52,945 nt of DNA from Chara braunii (GCA_003427395.1 BFEA01000443.1:386725-439669), one strand, 5' to 3'. Numbered from the stretch's first letter, positions 35,327 to 46,669 are shown. Notes: a model not told the origin generated them from the sequence alone. Numbers and translations are program-made.

Positions 35327-35880
35327 TTAGAGAGACGATTCACACGGAAATTGTACAACAAGAAAATCACGTCAACGTATGACGAGGTCACGGAAATTAA
35401 CAAGAGGGAGCAAACTCGCATTTCTAATATTTATCACAAAACAGTGGAACAAAAACATTTGAATCCATATCGTTTTGTCGGACCCTGATGTGAGGCTCAA
35501 GTGGTATCTCAAGTCCGACTCCTCTCCCACTCATTCCGTGTGCAAGTGGTTTGGATATGTCCGAGTAAACTCACACTTTTTCAGGCGAGAGTACAAATGC
35601 GAGTTGATTCAGACTTATTCAACGTACAGTACGAAATTAAGTTCATGATCGAAAAAAGAGTGAACACAAGTGCGAGTCAGTTCGGTATTATCCACTAAAG
35701 AACAAGAAATTTCAAGTGCCAAAAAATTCGCACTTCAGAGGAACATTTCAATTACGCCGTGCAATAAGAAATTGCCTTCATGGTTGGTTTAGTGGCGAGT
35801 TAACTCGCAAATACAAAAAAACTTCTTTCTTTTGGGCTGAGAAGAGACACAACTTATCGACTAAAGAGGAACAAATTGAG
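35327..35880. promoter_or_regulatory. upstream region of the transposase-like gene with palindromes
   Basis: Non-coding. Palindrome-type sites at 35560-35575, 35598-35613, 35671-35686, 35717-35732 and 35794-35809 (GGCGAG-TTAA-CTCGCA), plus a half-site near 35411. They form the left edge of the central regulatory zone. Confidence 0.6.
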
Positions 35881-36330
35881 GGGGATGGTTGGTTGAAGAG
35901 CGAATAAATTCGCACTTGCAAACGAGCATTTCCATTATGAAACTGGGGCTTATGGACTAAGGAGTCACAAATTTAGGGGGATGGTTGGTTGAAGAGCGAA
36001 TAAATTCGCACTTGCAAACGAGCATTTCCATTATGAAACTGGGGCTTATGGACTAAAGAGTCACAAATTTAGGGGGATGGTTGGTTGAAGAGCGAATAAA
36101 TTCGCACTTGCAAACGAGCATTTCCACTATGAAACTGGGGCTTATGGACTAAAGAGTAAGAAATTTAGGGGTATGGTTGGTTGAAGAGCGAATAAATTCG
36201 CACTTGCAAACAGACATTTTCATTACGAAACTGGGGGTACAAGTGCGAGTTAATTCTGACCTATGGACTAAACAGTAACAAATTAAGGGGTTGATTGGTT
36301 CAAAAGCGAATGAATTCGCTTTTGTAAACG
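35881..36330. repeat. four 96-bp iterons, each with one palindrome
   Basis: Unit 'ggatggttggttgaagagcg' + 'aataaattcgcacttgcaaa' + 'cgagcatttccatta' + 'tgaaactggggcttatgga', repeated with a constant 96-bp period. The palindrome core AGCGAA-TAAA-TTCGCA falls at 35899, 35995, 36091 and 36187. Two diverged half-units follow with sites at 36244-36259 and 36305-36320. The near identity of the four units indicates recent amplification or selection. Iterons of this kind are typical of origins, partition sites or transposase-binding enhancers; the role here is inferred. Confidence 0.85.
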
Positions 36331-36419
36331 AGCATTTCCATTACGAAACTGCGGGTACAAGTGCAAGTTGTTTCCGGCTTGTTCTGCGTGTAGTACGAGC
36401 CACAGATCGTCGCAAGAGA

Positions 36420-38000
36420 GAAATAGGGAAAGATGGCGTAATATTTTTTAAGATGGAGAAAGATTGCGAAGCGATGGGCAGACGACGCATCGATGAAAAT
36501 ACATGGAGAGAGATGGCGCACCGAATGAGAGAGATGGCGCACCAAGAGAGATGAATGGAGTCACAGTCTTCCCCCGAATACAACGTCCGGTCATTACAGC
36601 TGAATTCAGGTCATCCTTCAGTCTAAAGACAACTATAATGAAAGTGCGTTGTATATTCCGGGGAAGACGGTAGATGGCGCAGGAAGGGAAAAAGATCGTG
36701 AACTGATTAGGAGATGTGCCACAGCGAGAGAGAGAGATTCCGCACCGATGGAGAAACATGGCGCAACAATAGAGATAGCAGGCACAACAATAGAGATAGC
36801 AGGCGCAGCGATGGTTAGCGATAGCAAAGCAATGGAGAAAGATGGCGCACCGAAACAGATAGATGACGATGGAGATAGATTAGGAAAGATAGCACAGCGA
36901 TGGAGATAGATGACGAAGGCGATAGATTAGGAAAGATAGCGCACCGAAGGAGATAGATTAGGAAAGATACCGCAGCGATGGGGATAGATGACAAAAGGTC
37001 AGTAGAGATCTCGCATCGGTGGAGAGAGATGGATAGAGGACGAGCAACAATCGTTAGCGATGCCGCAGTAATGGAGAGAGAAGGCACAACGATGACCAAG
37101 ATTTGTTATTGCACAACATCAGTTTCATCGAGTTAAACCTTCGTTAAGCATACCTGTCACTTGTTTCGTGCGATTCCACAGTGATGGGCGGCTGCACCGA
37201 CGACGGCCTGAAACAACAATACAATGGCGATGGCGGGATCGCGCAGGAGTAATGGAGAGCCTCTGGGCAAGGATGGAGGTTGCCCGGTGGTCGAGAGAGA
37301 TCGCGCAGTGATAGAGAGTGATAACTCAACGATGGAGGGAGATCGTGCGGCAATGGAGAGAGAAATCACGCAGCGCTGCGGTGGGATAACACTGGCCAGG
37401 GCTTCGATAGCGATGGCCAGCGCTGTGGTGGAGAGCGATGGCGCACCGGTGGAGAGCGATGGCGCAACGATGGAACGCGTTACAATGCAGCGATAGCGAT
37501 AGCGATGGCAGCGATGGAACAGCTATAGNNNNNNNNNNNNNNNNNNNNNNNNNNNNNNNNNNNNNNNNNNNNNNNNNNNNNNNNNNNNNNNNNGGAACAG
37601 CTATAGCGATGGCGCACCGATGGAGAGTGATGGCCCAACGATGGAACAGCGATAGCGATGGCGCACCGGTGGAGAGCGATGGCGCAACAATGGAACAGCG
37701 ATAGCGATGGCAGCGATAGCGATAGCGATGGCGCACCGATTGAGAGATGGCGCAGCGATGGAACCAGCGTTGCGATGGCAGCTATGGTACCAGCGTTGCG
37801 ATGGCGCAGCGATGGTCAGCGTTGCGATGAGAGCGATGGCGATTATCAGTGTTGCGATGGTCAGGCGAGCGCGACGGCTGCGATGGGGGATATAGCTTTG
37901 CGTAGCGATGACGATGAGCTAAGCGCATCGATGGCGATGGTGCATGGCGAGGGTTGGCGATGGCGATGAGCTAAGCGCATCGATGGCGATGGTGCATGGC
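36420..38000. repeat. GATGGCGCA minisatellite
   Basis: About 1.5 kb built from variants of 'gatggcgcaccgatggaga' and 'agcgatagcgatggc', most regular at 37430-37760. The assembly gap 37529-37593 lies inside. On either strand it gives long open frames rich in Met-Ala-His-Arg or His-Arg-Cys-Ala repeats, which are artefacts. It lies exactly between the divergent gene blocks. Confidence 0.85.
37529..37593. other. assembly gap (65 N)
   Basis: Run of N inside the minisatellite, probably a collapsed repeat. Confidence 1.
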
Positions 38001-38426
38001 TATGCGCATCGATATCCAACGCCGTTGACATTTGCAAAATGTCTGAATGACATCGACACCGGAACTTATAGATTTCCGATGTTTTTGACCTCGGCGCACA
38101 ACGAATCGCCGCGCCTCGGCGGGAAACAAACCGTCGCCTGGCCTCGGCGCGCAACGAACCGCCTCAGCGCACAACGAATCGCCGCACCTTATAGATTCTT
38201 GCTCCTGACCTCGTGCGTCGGATCATGCCGATCGACAGTCCAGATTAGAACTGCGAAAATGACATTGCCTGCCCCTTGTTTTCGGGAACTGTCACATCAT
38301 TGCACACCGAAGTTGACGGAGATTTTGGGGCCACTGGCATATCAGTGGCTCCGTTCATCTGAGTGGTTGAAAATCGTTGATCGACGGCTGACAATTTCCG
38401 GTACCCCTTACCGTTTATAGGCCCTG

Positions 38427-38536
38427 GCGTTTTATGGACCCAGGGGTGCGATACGCGAATCGATTCGGCCCCACCTTGATGGTGTTTTATGGGCCCAGGG
38501 GTGCGATATGCAAATCGATTCGGCCCCACCTTGATC
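38427..38536. repeat. 55-bp direct repeat, two copies
   Basis: Unit containing 'gttttatgg.cccaggggtg' and 'cgattcggccccaccttgat', repeated in tandem directly upstream of the TATA box at 38563. Possibly a promoter-proximal element. Confidence 0.8.
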
Positions 38537-38570
38537 CCAATGCGAGGCCTGCTGCAACAAAGTATAAAAG
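38537..38570 (+). promoter_or_regulatory. core promoter: CCAAT and TATAAAAG
   Basis: CCAAT at 38537-38541 and TATAAAAG at 38563-38570 on the plus strand, in a non-repetitive GC-rich context. It faces the plus-strand gene block whose first ATG is at 40415. The 1.8-kb distance would require a long or spliced leader. No start site can be read from sequence alone. It is the best TATA box in the central zone. Confidence 0.45.
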
Positions 38571-39175
38571 GCGTTGCAGCCCTCGAGTTATCCCTTTTGT
38601 TGGCGCTCCACAGATCAAGTCGCGCTATCGCTTCCGCGCGCCTTCTGATATTTGGTCTTCAACCCCCACCACCTTCCGCCATAGCCCGCTCACTCTTCGC
38701 TCTTCGCTCCGTCCGTAGTTGCCACATTGTGTTCGGTTCGCTCTTCGCTCTTCGCTCTTCCTAGCTCGATATCCCTCCACCATAGCTGGTTCGGTGGTCG
38801 CACACCCATATCCGTCCGACGTTGGTTGCTCGCTCAACGCACGACGAAGGTAAAATTATATAACTTGAGTTGTCCTATTTTGTGTCCGACGTCCGAATAC
38901 ATTCCCAGATGCCCTGTCTGTACCTGCAGGATATAACGCCGCAACCGCGTTCTGTTGAACCCCGAATCAATTCCCGGTTTTGTTGTTTCGCCAGTGGACG
39001 TGTTCTGATGTCTTTTCTCCACCCTCCACCTTCGTCCGCCATAGCCGATCCGCGTTCCGCAACTCGATTACCTTTCGCCATAGCCATGATAACGTTCGTA
39101 TAAAGCTGGTCGATCCCCTTCGCAACTTGTAGTCGTCGCTGCGCATGGCGAACCCTGAATCAATACCTAGTTTCT

Positions 39176-39361
39176 ACACTGAACACCGAATAAATTCCTG
39201 ATTTTCGCTCACTTGTCCCTTGTGAGGTCGCCGACCTGATATCTACATATATATATGTATATAGATACATATATATATATAGAGAGAGAGATATTGCTAC
39301 ATTGAACACCGAATCAATTCCCGATTTTCGCTCACCTGTCCCTTGTGAGGTCGCCGACCTA

Positions 39362-39410
<49 letters not shown>

Positions 39411-39430
39411 TACATATATAGAGAGAGAGA
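39176..39430. repeat. ~122-bp direct duplication with (TA)n
   Basis: 'gaacaccgaat.aattcc.ga' followed by 'tgtcccttgtgaggtcgcc', then (TA)/(GATA) microsatellite and (GA)n, present twice (about 39178 and 39300). Each copy starts with a degenerate palindrome. Another degenerate site is at 38961-38976. Confidence 0.75.
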
Positions 39431-39484
39431 TGTACTGCGAGTCAGTTCCCAGTTTGCGACGTACAGTGTTCGAGGAGTGACAAC

Positions 39485-40326
39485 TGCGAGGTAATTCGCA
39501 GTTTTCCCAAGGTTAGACACATATTTCATTAAAGGCAGTTCTTTATTTCCACAAATGCGAGTTAGTTCGCACTTTTTGAGCAACACTGCTGGAGGAGTTG
39601 ATAACCCATCCCGTGTGGCTTTCAGGTCTTCAGTTCCACAATTCCGAGTTAGTTCGTACTTTCCCCTAGTGTTGCGGGTTGCCATTGTTGTCTTGTCTAC
39701 AGAATTGCGAGTTAGTTCGCACTTGTCGACACCCTTCGCACTTGTCGATAAACCACATCTTACTCGTTTCGTGCGTCTTTCAGGTCTTCAGTTCCACAAT
39801 TCCGAGTTAGTTCGCACTTTCCCCTAGTGCTGCGGGTGGCCATTGTTGTCTTGTCTACAGAACTGCGAGTTAGTTCGCACTTGTCGACACCCTTCGCAAT
39901 TGTCGATAAACCACATCTTACTCGTTTCGAGGGCATCTAGTCGGGTCGCAATCTTTCCGAAGAGTTGTCGTCTTCCCTCCTCACTCTGCCAGCCACCCAA
40001 TTGTTTTGTATTCGTTTGCATTTCAAACACCAATCTCATTCTTTGGTTTCCTTGAGCCCGGAACTGCACGTCGGTTCCCCCTTGTCGATACCCATGCAGT
40101 ACTTGTTGTAGACGAGTTCATTCTCGAAACTCCGAGTTAGTTCGTACTTTCCTGAAGATAAATCACCTCTTCCTCAATTCTACGACAGCGAGCTCGTTCG
40201 CACTCTGCCATAGGACCGCTCTCTTTCCTATCCTTCACCCGATTGTTGTGACTTCGTGTGCATTTCGGACACCCATCTCTTACGTCCTTTTCGTCCTCCA
40301 TTTCGTTAAGTCCGAGTTAGTTCGCA
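39485..40326. promoter_or_regulatory. palindrome cluster upstream of the ParB-like gene
   Basis: At least nine sites in 840 bp: 39485, 39556, 39643, 39706, 39801, 39864, 40131, 40187 and 40311 (start positions of 16-bp cores). The commonest form is TGCGAG-TTAG-TTCGCA, always followed by 'ct' or 'gt'. Part of the cluster is a 158-160-bp direct duplication (39,60x-39,760 and 39,76x-39,930) that doubles two sites. The last site is 89 bp upstream of the ATG at 40415. The density is the highest in the window. Confidence 0.8.
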
Positions 40327-40414
40327 CTTAGCTTCTGTAGTGGTCTGGGGTTGGGCGTATTAGTCATCCGAGTTGGTCTGAGGTTGGGCGTGCTAGTCAA
40401 CGGGTGGCAGTACA

Positions 40415-42810
40415 ATGGCGTCCGCAAATAACACATCCACAATCGCTGGACCATCTGCCCCCGGGGAGGGACGACCTCTACAACAATCTACTCCTCAGTA
40501 TACGCACGCAATGGGAGCACAATGGTTTTTGGACTTCGTTGTTCAGGGGGACCTTTTTGGGCCAGCTGTTTTCATGCGACCCACTTGCGTTCCAGACGCT
40601 GGGGGAGCGGTCAACGTTTTTCCTCTCGGTACCATCGTCTCGTGCGCCAAGACTCTTGGAGGTTTGCTCAAGCTGCACACTAACGGCTTGTACGACGAGT
40701 GCAGACTGCCTCTCAGAGGTGTTAAAGGTATGTTGGTGACCATCAAGAGTTTCGCGGGATACAGCTCAAACATGACATTGTGCTCTCACTTCAAAGGCCT
40801 TTGCGATGGCGGCAGCAAGCGTCTTCCATCGCCAGAGCAATATCTCGATCTCGCGCTAATGGTGCCGAAAGAACGCTCGGTTCTTTCGCGAGAACATGTT
40901 TTTCGGCTTCTGCCACCCCATGAGGGGTCGTCCGGCTTGGCTCAAGAAACTCCAGGTGCGGCAGTGGGGCGCGGAAGTCCGATTCAAGACGCTGGGGGTC
41001 GGGTCAAGGGGCGCGCGCGCAGCGTTCACATGCAGGTCGGCCCAGATGCTCCTGGGAACACATCGGACTTGCATTCTCAGGGTACAAGGACTCAACGGGT
41101 CGGTACTCCAAAACTCATCAAGGTCCGCTGTGGCGGCGACACGTATCCGCTTCAAGATGAGACGAGAAGAGAATCCGGCAGATCGGGGCAAGATGTCGGA
41201 GGGAATGAGGCTGAAGGGATGGGCGCTGTCCGCGAAAGCTCTGGTGGGGAGCAGACTCCTTCGGAGAAGAAGCGCGAGCGACAGAGGATGGTGCGAGAGG
41301 AGGTGGCGGAAGAAACCCTCCGCATGAAGAGGATGAGAGGAAAATCGGAGGCGATGATGGGCGGGGATGGAGGTGACGTCGGAGAAGGTGGCTCGGGAAA
41401 GAGGCCGTCGAAGGAAGAGGGTGGGACGGCAAGTAAGAAAGCGAGGAGGCCCGGCGGTTTGACCATCCGCAAGGAACAAGCCGTGGGTGGAGGAGATTCG
41501 GCTGATCCAGGCGCTGCGGCCGCAAGAAAACCTTTGGGGAAATCGAAACGGAAAGTGGCAGCTGAATAAGGTGATGGCCATAAGAAATCTCGAAGGCGGA
41601 AGACTGCTGAGGCGGCGAGCGGGGGCGAACGGCCTGCCGGTGAGGAGTGCGGCGAAGCAGCAGCGTTCTGGCTCGAATACGAGCGGAACAATGGCGGTGA
41701 AATCGTGGAGAAGGAGCTCCCCGTCCAACTGCTCATCGACCCCAAGAAGGTCTGCGACATCCCGTCTTGGAAAAGATATTACAACCACCGCACTCTAAAT
41801 CGCGAAACTGTGGACGACATCAAGGTTGCGATGCTGAGTCAATTCCGCGAGAATAGGGGGAAGATCTGGACGAAAAACCCTTTGGTTCTGACACCCATCT
41901 ACAAGCCGGTGACGCGTAGGCCGGAGAAAGCTGACAAGGTTCACAAAGATGTCTTCAAGCCAGAGGACAAGGACAAGTACTACTATTACCCTGTTAACGG
42001 TCAACACACCGTGGCTGCTGTGAAGGAGTTGGAGGGTGAGCCAATATTCGATTTGTGGAAGATGCACTCGTGGTCGGCGAGAGTAGTGTGGTTCTCCGAA
42101 CGAGATTTTGCGGGCTATAGGCAGGTCAGTCTCAACGAGAACACGAGACACAAGATGCCTAAGCAGCGATCGCAGAAGGCCGCGTTTTTGGACATGCGGG
42201 GGGCATGGGAGAAAGAAGGAAGGCCGATGGCCATTCAAGGGAACCCTTCCGGCAAGGAGGCCGAAAAACGAAAGTTTTTCGAATTCCAAAAGCTGATTTT
42301 AGAAAACAGTCCGAACGAATCTCACTGGGAGTTGGCAGAAAAAGATTTGTCGCTCCCCGACAAGGAGTATGTCGCTGCCGTTGGCAATGCATTGAGGCAG
42401 TGGATGCCGCTCGTGACGGCCGGTGATGACGTTTTCCGCAAAGCCATGGAGTTTTATGCGAAATTGGCGGAGGGGAAGTTGTTGGGCGGCAACGGCAAGA
42501 CGCCATTGTCGAGGTCGGGCAAACACATGCCAGACAAATCTCCGGGTCTGCAAGCAATTCCGGAAATGGGCTCGAAATGGGCGGCTGGTGAAACGAATAT
42601 GGGTGGCTGGTCTGGGTCCCGTCGCCTCCGACCAAAAAGAAAACGCAAGTGGACGACAAGTTTTTCATGGTCGTGAAGGAGCCAGACATGTTCTGTTGGC
42701 AGTGTCTCGCCGACATGACCGATGTCGAGAAACTGTCGATCCTTGACGACATTCTCGCGCTAAGGGGATTGTTCGTGCAATCCGGGCTGCCATCTGAAGC
42801 GTCAGCATAA
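40415..42810 (+). pseudogene. ParB-like domain protein (~800 aa)
   Basis: First gene of the plus-strand block. The ATG at 40415 opens 'MASANNTST'. The N-terminal third is of unknown fold, followed by a long basic, Gly/Glu/Lys-rich linker with NLS-like 'KKRERQR' and 'SKKARR'. From about residue 430 comes a ParB/sulfiredoxin-like domain: 'LPVQLLIDP', 'YNHRTLN', 'PLVLTPIY', the signature 'YYPVNGQHTVAAVKEL' near residue 525 (ParB has G-x-H-R) and 'FAGYRQVSLNEN'. The C-terminus carries 'FCWQCLADM'. ParB-fold proteins bind CTP and slide on DNA from palindromic sites, or act as nucleases. Breaks: TAA at 41567-41569 with coding continuing in the same frame, a frame change near 42.55 kb and a TGA at 42589. 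The final stop is at 42808. The ParB assignment rests on motif shape only. Confidence 0.65.
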
Positions 42811-42826
42811 ACCTGGAATTAAAGAC

Positions 42827-45046
42827 ATGGTCGCGACGAGGAAAGTGGACCGTGTGATGCTCCGTATGTTCTACTATATCTTGTTCCTTGAAACAGAGAA
42901 GGACGAACGTGTTTGGCGCCACGGGAGACCTTTTTTTCGAACCGAGGGGAAGCTTCTGGAGGAGTTTGGGCTGCAGGGCCTCACGAAACAGGTGTGGGTC
43001 GAAATGCGAAAGCATTTCTAGGGACCGGTGGAGTACGTGAACACTTGCAAACATACTCTTCCGCACGAGAAGGAGTCCATCGACGACGCGAAGAGATTGT
43101 ATGATGATGACAGGTTCCCTAAATCTTTCGAAAAGTCTATCTGTTCCATCTTGCGACGGACGGAAGAAGAAGTTCGAGACACGATCAGGGTCAGCGGGGA
43201 TGTGAGGCACATCAAATGGCCCGACCTCAACCGGGTGACCAGCCTTATTATTTTCGCTTTCCCGCCTTCCCAAGCTCACAGTCGTGTCACTGTGATCCGT
43301 GAGGTTGTGCGACATTACGTGTGCAACCTGTACGTCCTCGATTTGTGTGATCCCACACTCCTCACAGACTGGCGAGAAGATGATTTCGCGAACTTGCAAG
43401 GCGTTCTCCAAACGCTTTTGCCAACGCACTGGGCACTTGTGGTTTTTTTCCCCTCTCGTTGGGAGCTCAGCTTCTTGAAAGGCATGGTCAGGCTTAGCGT
43501 CCATCACGTCAGGACAGGGAAGTGGGTGCGCAATGCACAAAAGTAGATCAGTGTCCGGGAAGGCAATATGCTGGTTGAGGAGTGTGACCGCCTGTACGTG
43601 ATTTTTAATGGCGAAAAGCTGGAAGACAACACATTCGCAGTCTACCCGGCCAGTAGCCCGACAAAGGTTTCCCGTGCTCATGGTCCAAGTCCGGCCAAAC
43701 ACACGGTGGCGACCCGCTCGAAAGTTGTGTGTTCGTCGGACCCATCAGGACAGGCTGTGGCGTGTTTCGACGTGGCGGAAGAGGAAACGTTCTCTCGTAG
43801 CATGTGGGAGGACGACGGCGTGACAAGTTCTCAAGGACCTGCTTACGGGGAGATGGAGTGGAACCCGTCCCGTCTACTTGGTCTACTCGAAAACTTTTGC
43901 AAAGCTGGGCAAACTGTTTTTTTCTTTGGGAAGGCGCATGCGTCTGTCGTGTGGGAACTCCTCCGCACCGGTCAGAACGTCGTTGCGTTGGAGAAGGAGG
44001 CGAAGATGATCAATTACCTTCACGAGTTCGTGAAGACTCGCGTTGCAGACACTCACAATGTTTGCGAGTTTGTCCACACCACCGGCGAACGAAACTGGGA
44101 TCCCAAACGTGACATGTATTGAAAAATGTTGGGGAACAAAAGGACGGAAGTTTGGGACTTCCTTTTCCAACCCGGACCGCCTGGTCCGACCGACCTCGAA
44201 TACAGTCGACGGAGAAACCTGGTGTTCGGTGTGCTCAATGGGTACCACGATGCACCCAAGGAGTTTGTCTCGCATTTCCTGAGAAGGCTGGAGCACGTTT
44301 ACTTCACGCTGGCCAAACCGCTCACCCTGGAAAACTACAAGTCACAGTTTGACGAGGAGGACCCTTTCGACGCTGAAGATATGGAGGAGTTGAGCGACTC
44401 GGAAACCTTCGATTTCCAGTCCATGCCACTTCCTCGGGTGGTTGGACAGGTTGGTGATGAAGAGGAAGGTGCCCCTCGAAGATATAGCACGTACCCTGCT
44501 GGTTTGAAGCGTGTGTTTCGGGGCGAACTAGTCGACGACCAATCGTCTGATGACGGGGAGGAAGACAAAGACTATGATCACGAACCTTGTGACAGGCTCC
44601 CTGAGGACCACGACACCTGGCAGAATGACGGACTCTACTTCTTCTGCAAGCATCACCGGTTCACACCGGAGGATGTCTGGGGACACAACGTCGTCTGGCA
44701 CCCGAGGATATTCCAACCTGCTGTGAGGAATGGAATGTGGGTCATGGCAATGAAGGAGGCCGATGGCAAGTGGAGTGGACTGAAGAGACTGGGAGCGGGT
44801 GCATTTAAGAGAATAGCGAGAAGTGCTCTGGTGGAGCATTTGAGTCTCATGAACCCCGAGAGGAACGATCCGGACGTCGGTGCGTATGCAGAACAAAAGC
44901 TAAATGAGTTGTACGCCAACAGCATGTTGCAGTTTCGAGCGCCTTTCTACACACTCGAAACGACACCGTCTCGTGGCATTGACTGGCGCATGCCGCAACC
45001 TCCGTCGGGCGGTCAGCATCCGGGAGGGGGTGGAGGAGGAGACTAA
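42827..45046 (+). pseudogene. beta-class DNA methyltransferase-like protein (~740 aa)
   Basis: Starts with an ATG 17 bp after the previous stop; the whole gene stays in one frame to the TAA at 45046. Motif order resembles beta-class N6/N4 methyltransferases. A catalytic-type region comes first ('NLYVLDLCDPTLLTDW', near 43335), followed by 'PTHWALVVFFPSRWELSFL'. The SAM-binding-type region comes later ('FFFGKAHASVVWELLRTGQ' then 'VVALEKE', near 43916). DPPY/W and FxGxG are not intact, so it may be catalytically dead or a distant relative. The C-terminal 300 residues contain an acidic stretch, 'GLYFFCKHHRFTPEDVWG', and a Gly tail. In-frame stops: TAG 43019-43021, TAG 43544-43546, TGA 44120-44122, each without length change. 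Other SAM-fold proteins remain possible. Confidence 0.5.
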
Positions 45047-45445
45047 GGAGACAGCGGAGGTGGCGGAGGAGACGGCTCATAGTTTGTCTGAAAGGGGACG
45101 GGCGAGACATCGTCGGTAGAGAAGGCGTCCGACAGAAAGGGGTCAGGCGGAAAGGACTTGGGCGGGAAGGGGTCAGGCGGGAAGGGGTCGGGCGGAAAGC
45201 GTAGAACGTCCGGGAGTCCCCAGTATACGGAAACTGACCCTCACTGCGTAGGAAGTCGAGATTCCGACATGCGAGACAAGGCCACCCTGAGGTCTGATCA
45301 AGTACGAGTAGATTCGCACTTGTCTGCGAGGACTTTGTTTCCCGTTGCCGAGGAGAGTCCATCCCGCCGTGCGCAGCAGAGGTCTCCTGTGCTCAACACC
45401 TTGCTCCTTAAAGAGGGCGCGTCTTCATTTTGCCTAGAGGGCGGG
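45047..45445. other. intergenic with palindrome at 45303
   Basis: A short GC-rich tract of 'ggcgggaaggggtcaggcg' repeats follows the methyltransferase-like gene. A site at 45303-45318 (TACGAG-TAGA-TTCGCA) suggests that a new promoter region starts here. An ATG at 45269 is in frame with the next gene, so its start is uncertain. Confidence 0.45.
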
Positions 45446-46669
45446 ATGCCTGCATTGCGAAGGAGCGAAGGTGCGACCTTCGGTTCCCTCGGCTTAGGCG
45501 ACCGCCACAAACTCCGAATACATTCGGATTTGCTGACGTCGCCCTCCGCCATAAGTGCTCCTCACGCAACAGTTCCGCGGGGCCAAGAAAATGTCACGTC
45601 CTGCCCCCCGCATCTTCAGTTGGACACAGGGTTGCCCTGCTCGCCTCCGTTCTCATGTGTTGAGACTCGAGACTGGCGGCCTCGCGACGTGCTGGAGGGG
45701 CCCGCTGCAGGAGTGTTGGAGACCGGGGGTAGCGAGCACGAATGTCACACTCCTGGGGAAGAGGAGCACTCTCCGGGAACGCGTGCTGTACATGGGGAAG
45801 AGGAGACTCAACACTTGCAGTCTCGCAAAGTGTTGGAGACCGAGGGTGGCGAGTGTGAACGTCATGCTTCGGAGGGTGCGTCCGTGGACACTGACAGCGA
45901 GAGTGCAGGAGCTCCGGGGGAAACGCATGCTCTACAGCGGGAAGAGGAGACTCGACACGGGCCGGCTCGTGAAGACATGAAGTGGCTCCACGCACGAGCG
46001 CTGGTGATCGGGACGTCCGGAGAGGTTCTGCACAGTCGTTCGGTTGTGGCCACGATGCGAGAGGGTGTTGTTAAGGGAGGTCAGTGGACGTCCGTGCAAG
46101 CTCCCGTTCTTGGCGACGATGAAGACGAAGAAGAACCCGCGGTGGAAGGCGGTGAGGTGGCTGTCGACATCCGGACGGATCCACGGCTGAAAGATGGTGA
46201 TTGTTCGCCCACCCATTGCGGTGAAGAACAGGGTGGCCGACCGTCTGTCCTAAGCACCGCTCGGGGAATGGTGCTTCATGAAGCCATAGAGTTGGGTGAC
46301 GACTCGGCACCCACCGAGCTGGTTAGCGAGTCAGGCGTGGCTGAGATGCAGAACGTCGAATCCTCCGTGGAAGGCGGTAAGGTGGCCGTGAGCATTAAGA
46401 TGGATCCAAAGCGGAAAGATCATGATTCTTTGTCCACCCGTTGCGGTGCCGAACAGGGTGATCGAGCATCTGTCCTCAGTACTGGTCGGGAAATGGTGCT
46501 TCATGAAGCCATCGACTTGCCAAGCGACTCAGCTGCCACCGAGCTGGTTAGCGACACAGTGGTGGCCGAGGTCCAGAACCTCGAATTGTCCGTGGACGTT
46601 GGCGCAGTGGCGCGACAGGATGGCGAGTTCCCTCAAAGGGCTCTCGAGCATGGTAAGATTTGTGAATAG
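45446..46669 (+). CDS. acidic repeat protein of unknown function
   Basis: An uninterrupted frame. The start is uncertain: ATG 45446 is shown, 45269 or a later codon is possible because a palindrome (45513-45528) still lies within. The product is acidic and probably disordered. It contains a ~45-residue degenerate repeat ('VLETGGSEHECH', 'VLETEGGECERH') and, at 46142-46600, two tandem copies of a 75-residue unit ('EGG.VAV.I..DP..KD', 'RCG.EQG.R.SVLST', 'MVLHEAI', 'TELVS'). The 225-bp DNA repeat keeps the reading frame. Low-complexity acidic proteins often serve as adaptors. No domain is recognised. Position between the methyltransferase-like and Ulp1 genes suggests one functional block. Confidence 0.5.
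   Translation: MPALRRSEGATFGSLGLGDRHKLRIHSDLLTSPSAISAPHATVPRGQENVTSCPPHLQLDTGLPCSPPFSCVETRDWRPRDVLEGPAAGVLETGGSEHECHTPGEEEHSPGTRAVHGEEETQHLQSRKVLETEGGECERHASEGASVDTDSESAGAPGETHALQREEETRHGPAREDMKWLHARALVIGTSGEVLHSRSVVATMREGVVKGGQWTSVQAPVLGDDEDEEEPAVEGGEVAVDIRTDPRLKDGDCSPTHCGEEQGGRPSVLSTARGMVLHEAIELGDDSAPTELVSESGVAEMQNVESSVEGGKVAVSIKMDPKRKDHDSLSTRCGAEQGDRASVLSTGREMVLHEAIDLPSDSAATELVSDTVVAEVQNLELSVDVGAVARQDGEFPQRALEHGKICE

Noticed and set aside
35881-36290. CRISPR-like array
   Set aside because: The whole 96-bp unit repeats, so there are no unique spacers; the setting is eukaryotic.
36649-37969. Several open frames of 80-140 codons on both strands
   Set aside because: They are translations of the GATGGCGCA minisatellite and of an assembly gap; composition is purely repetitive.
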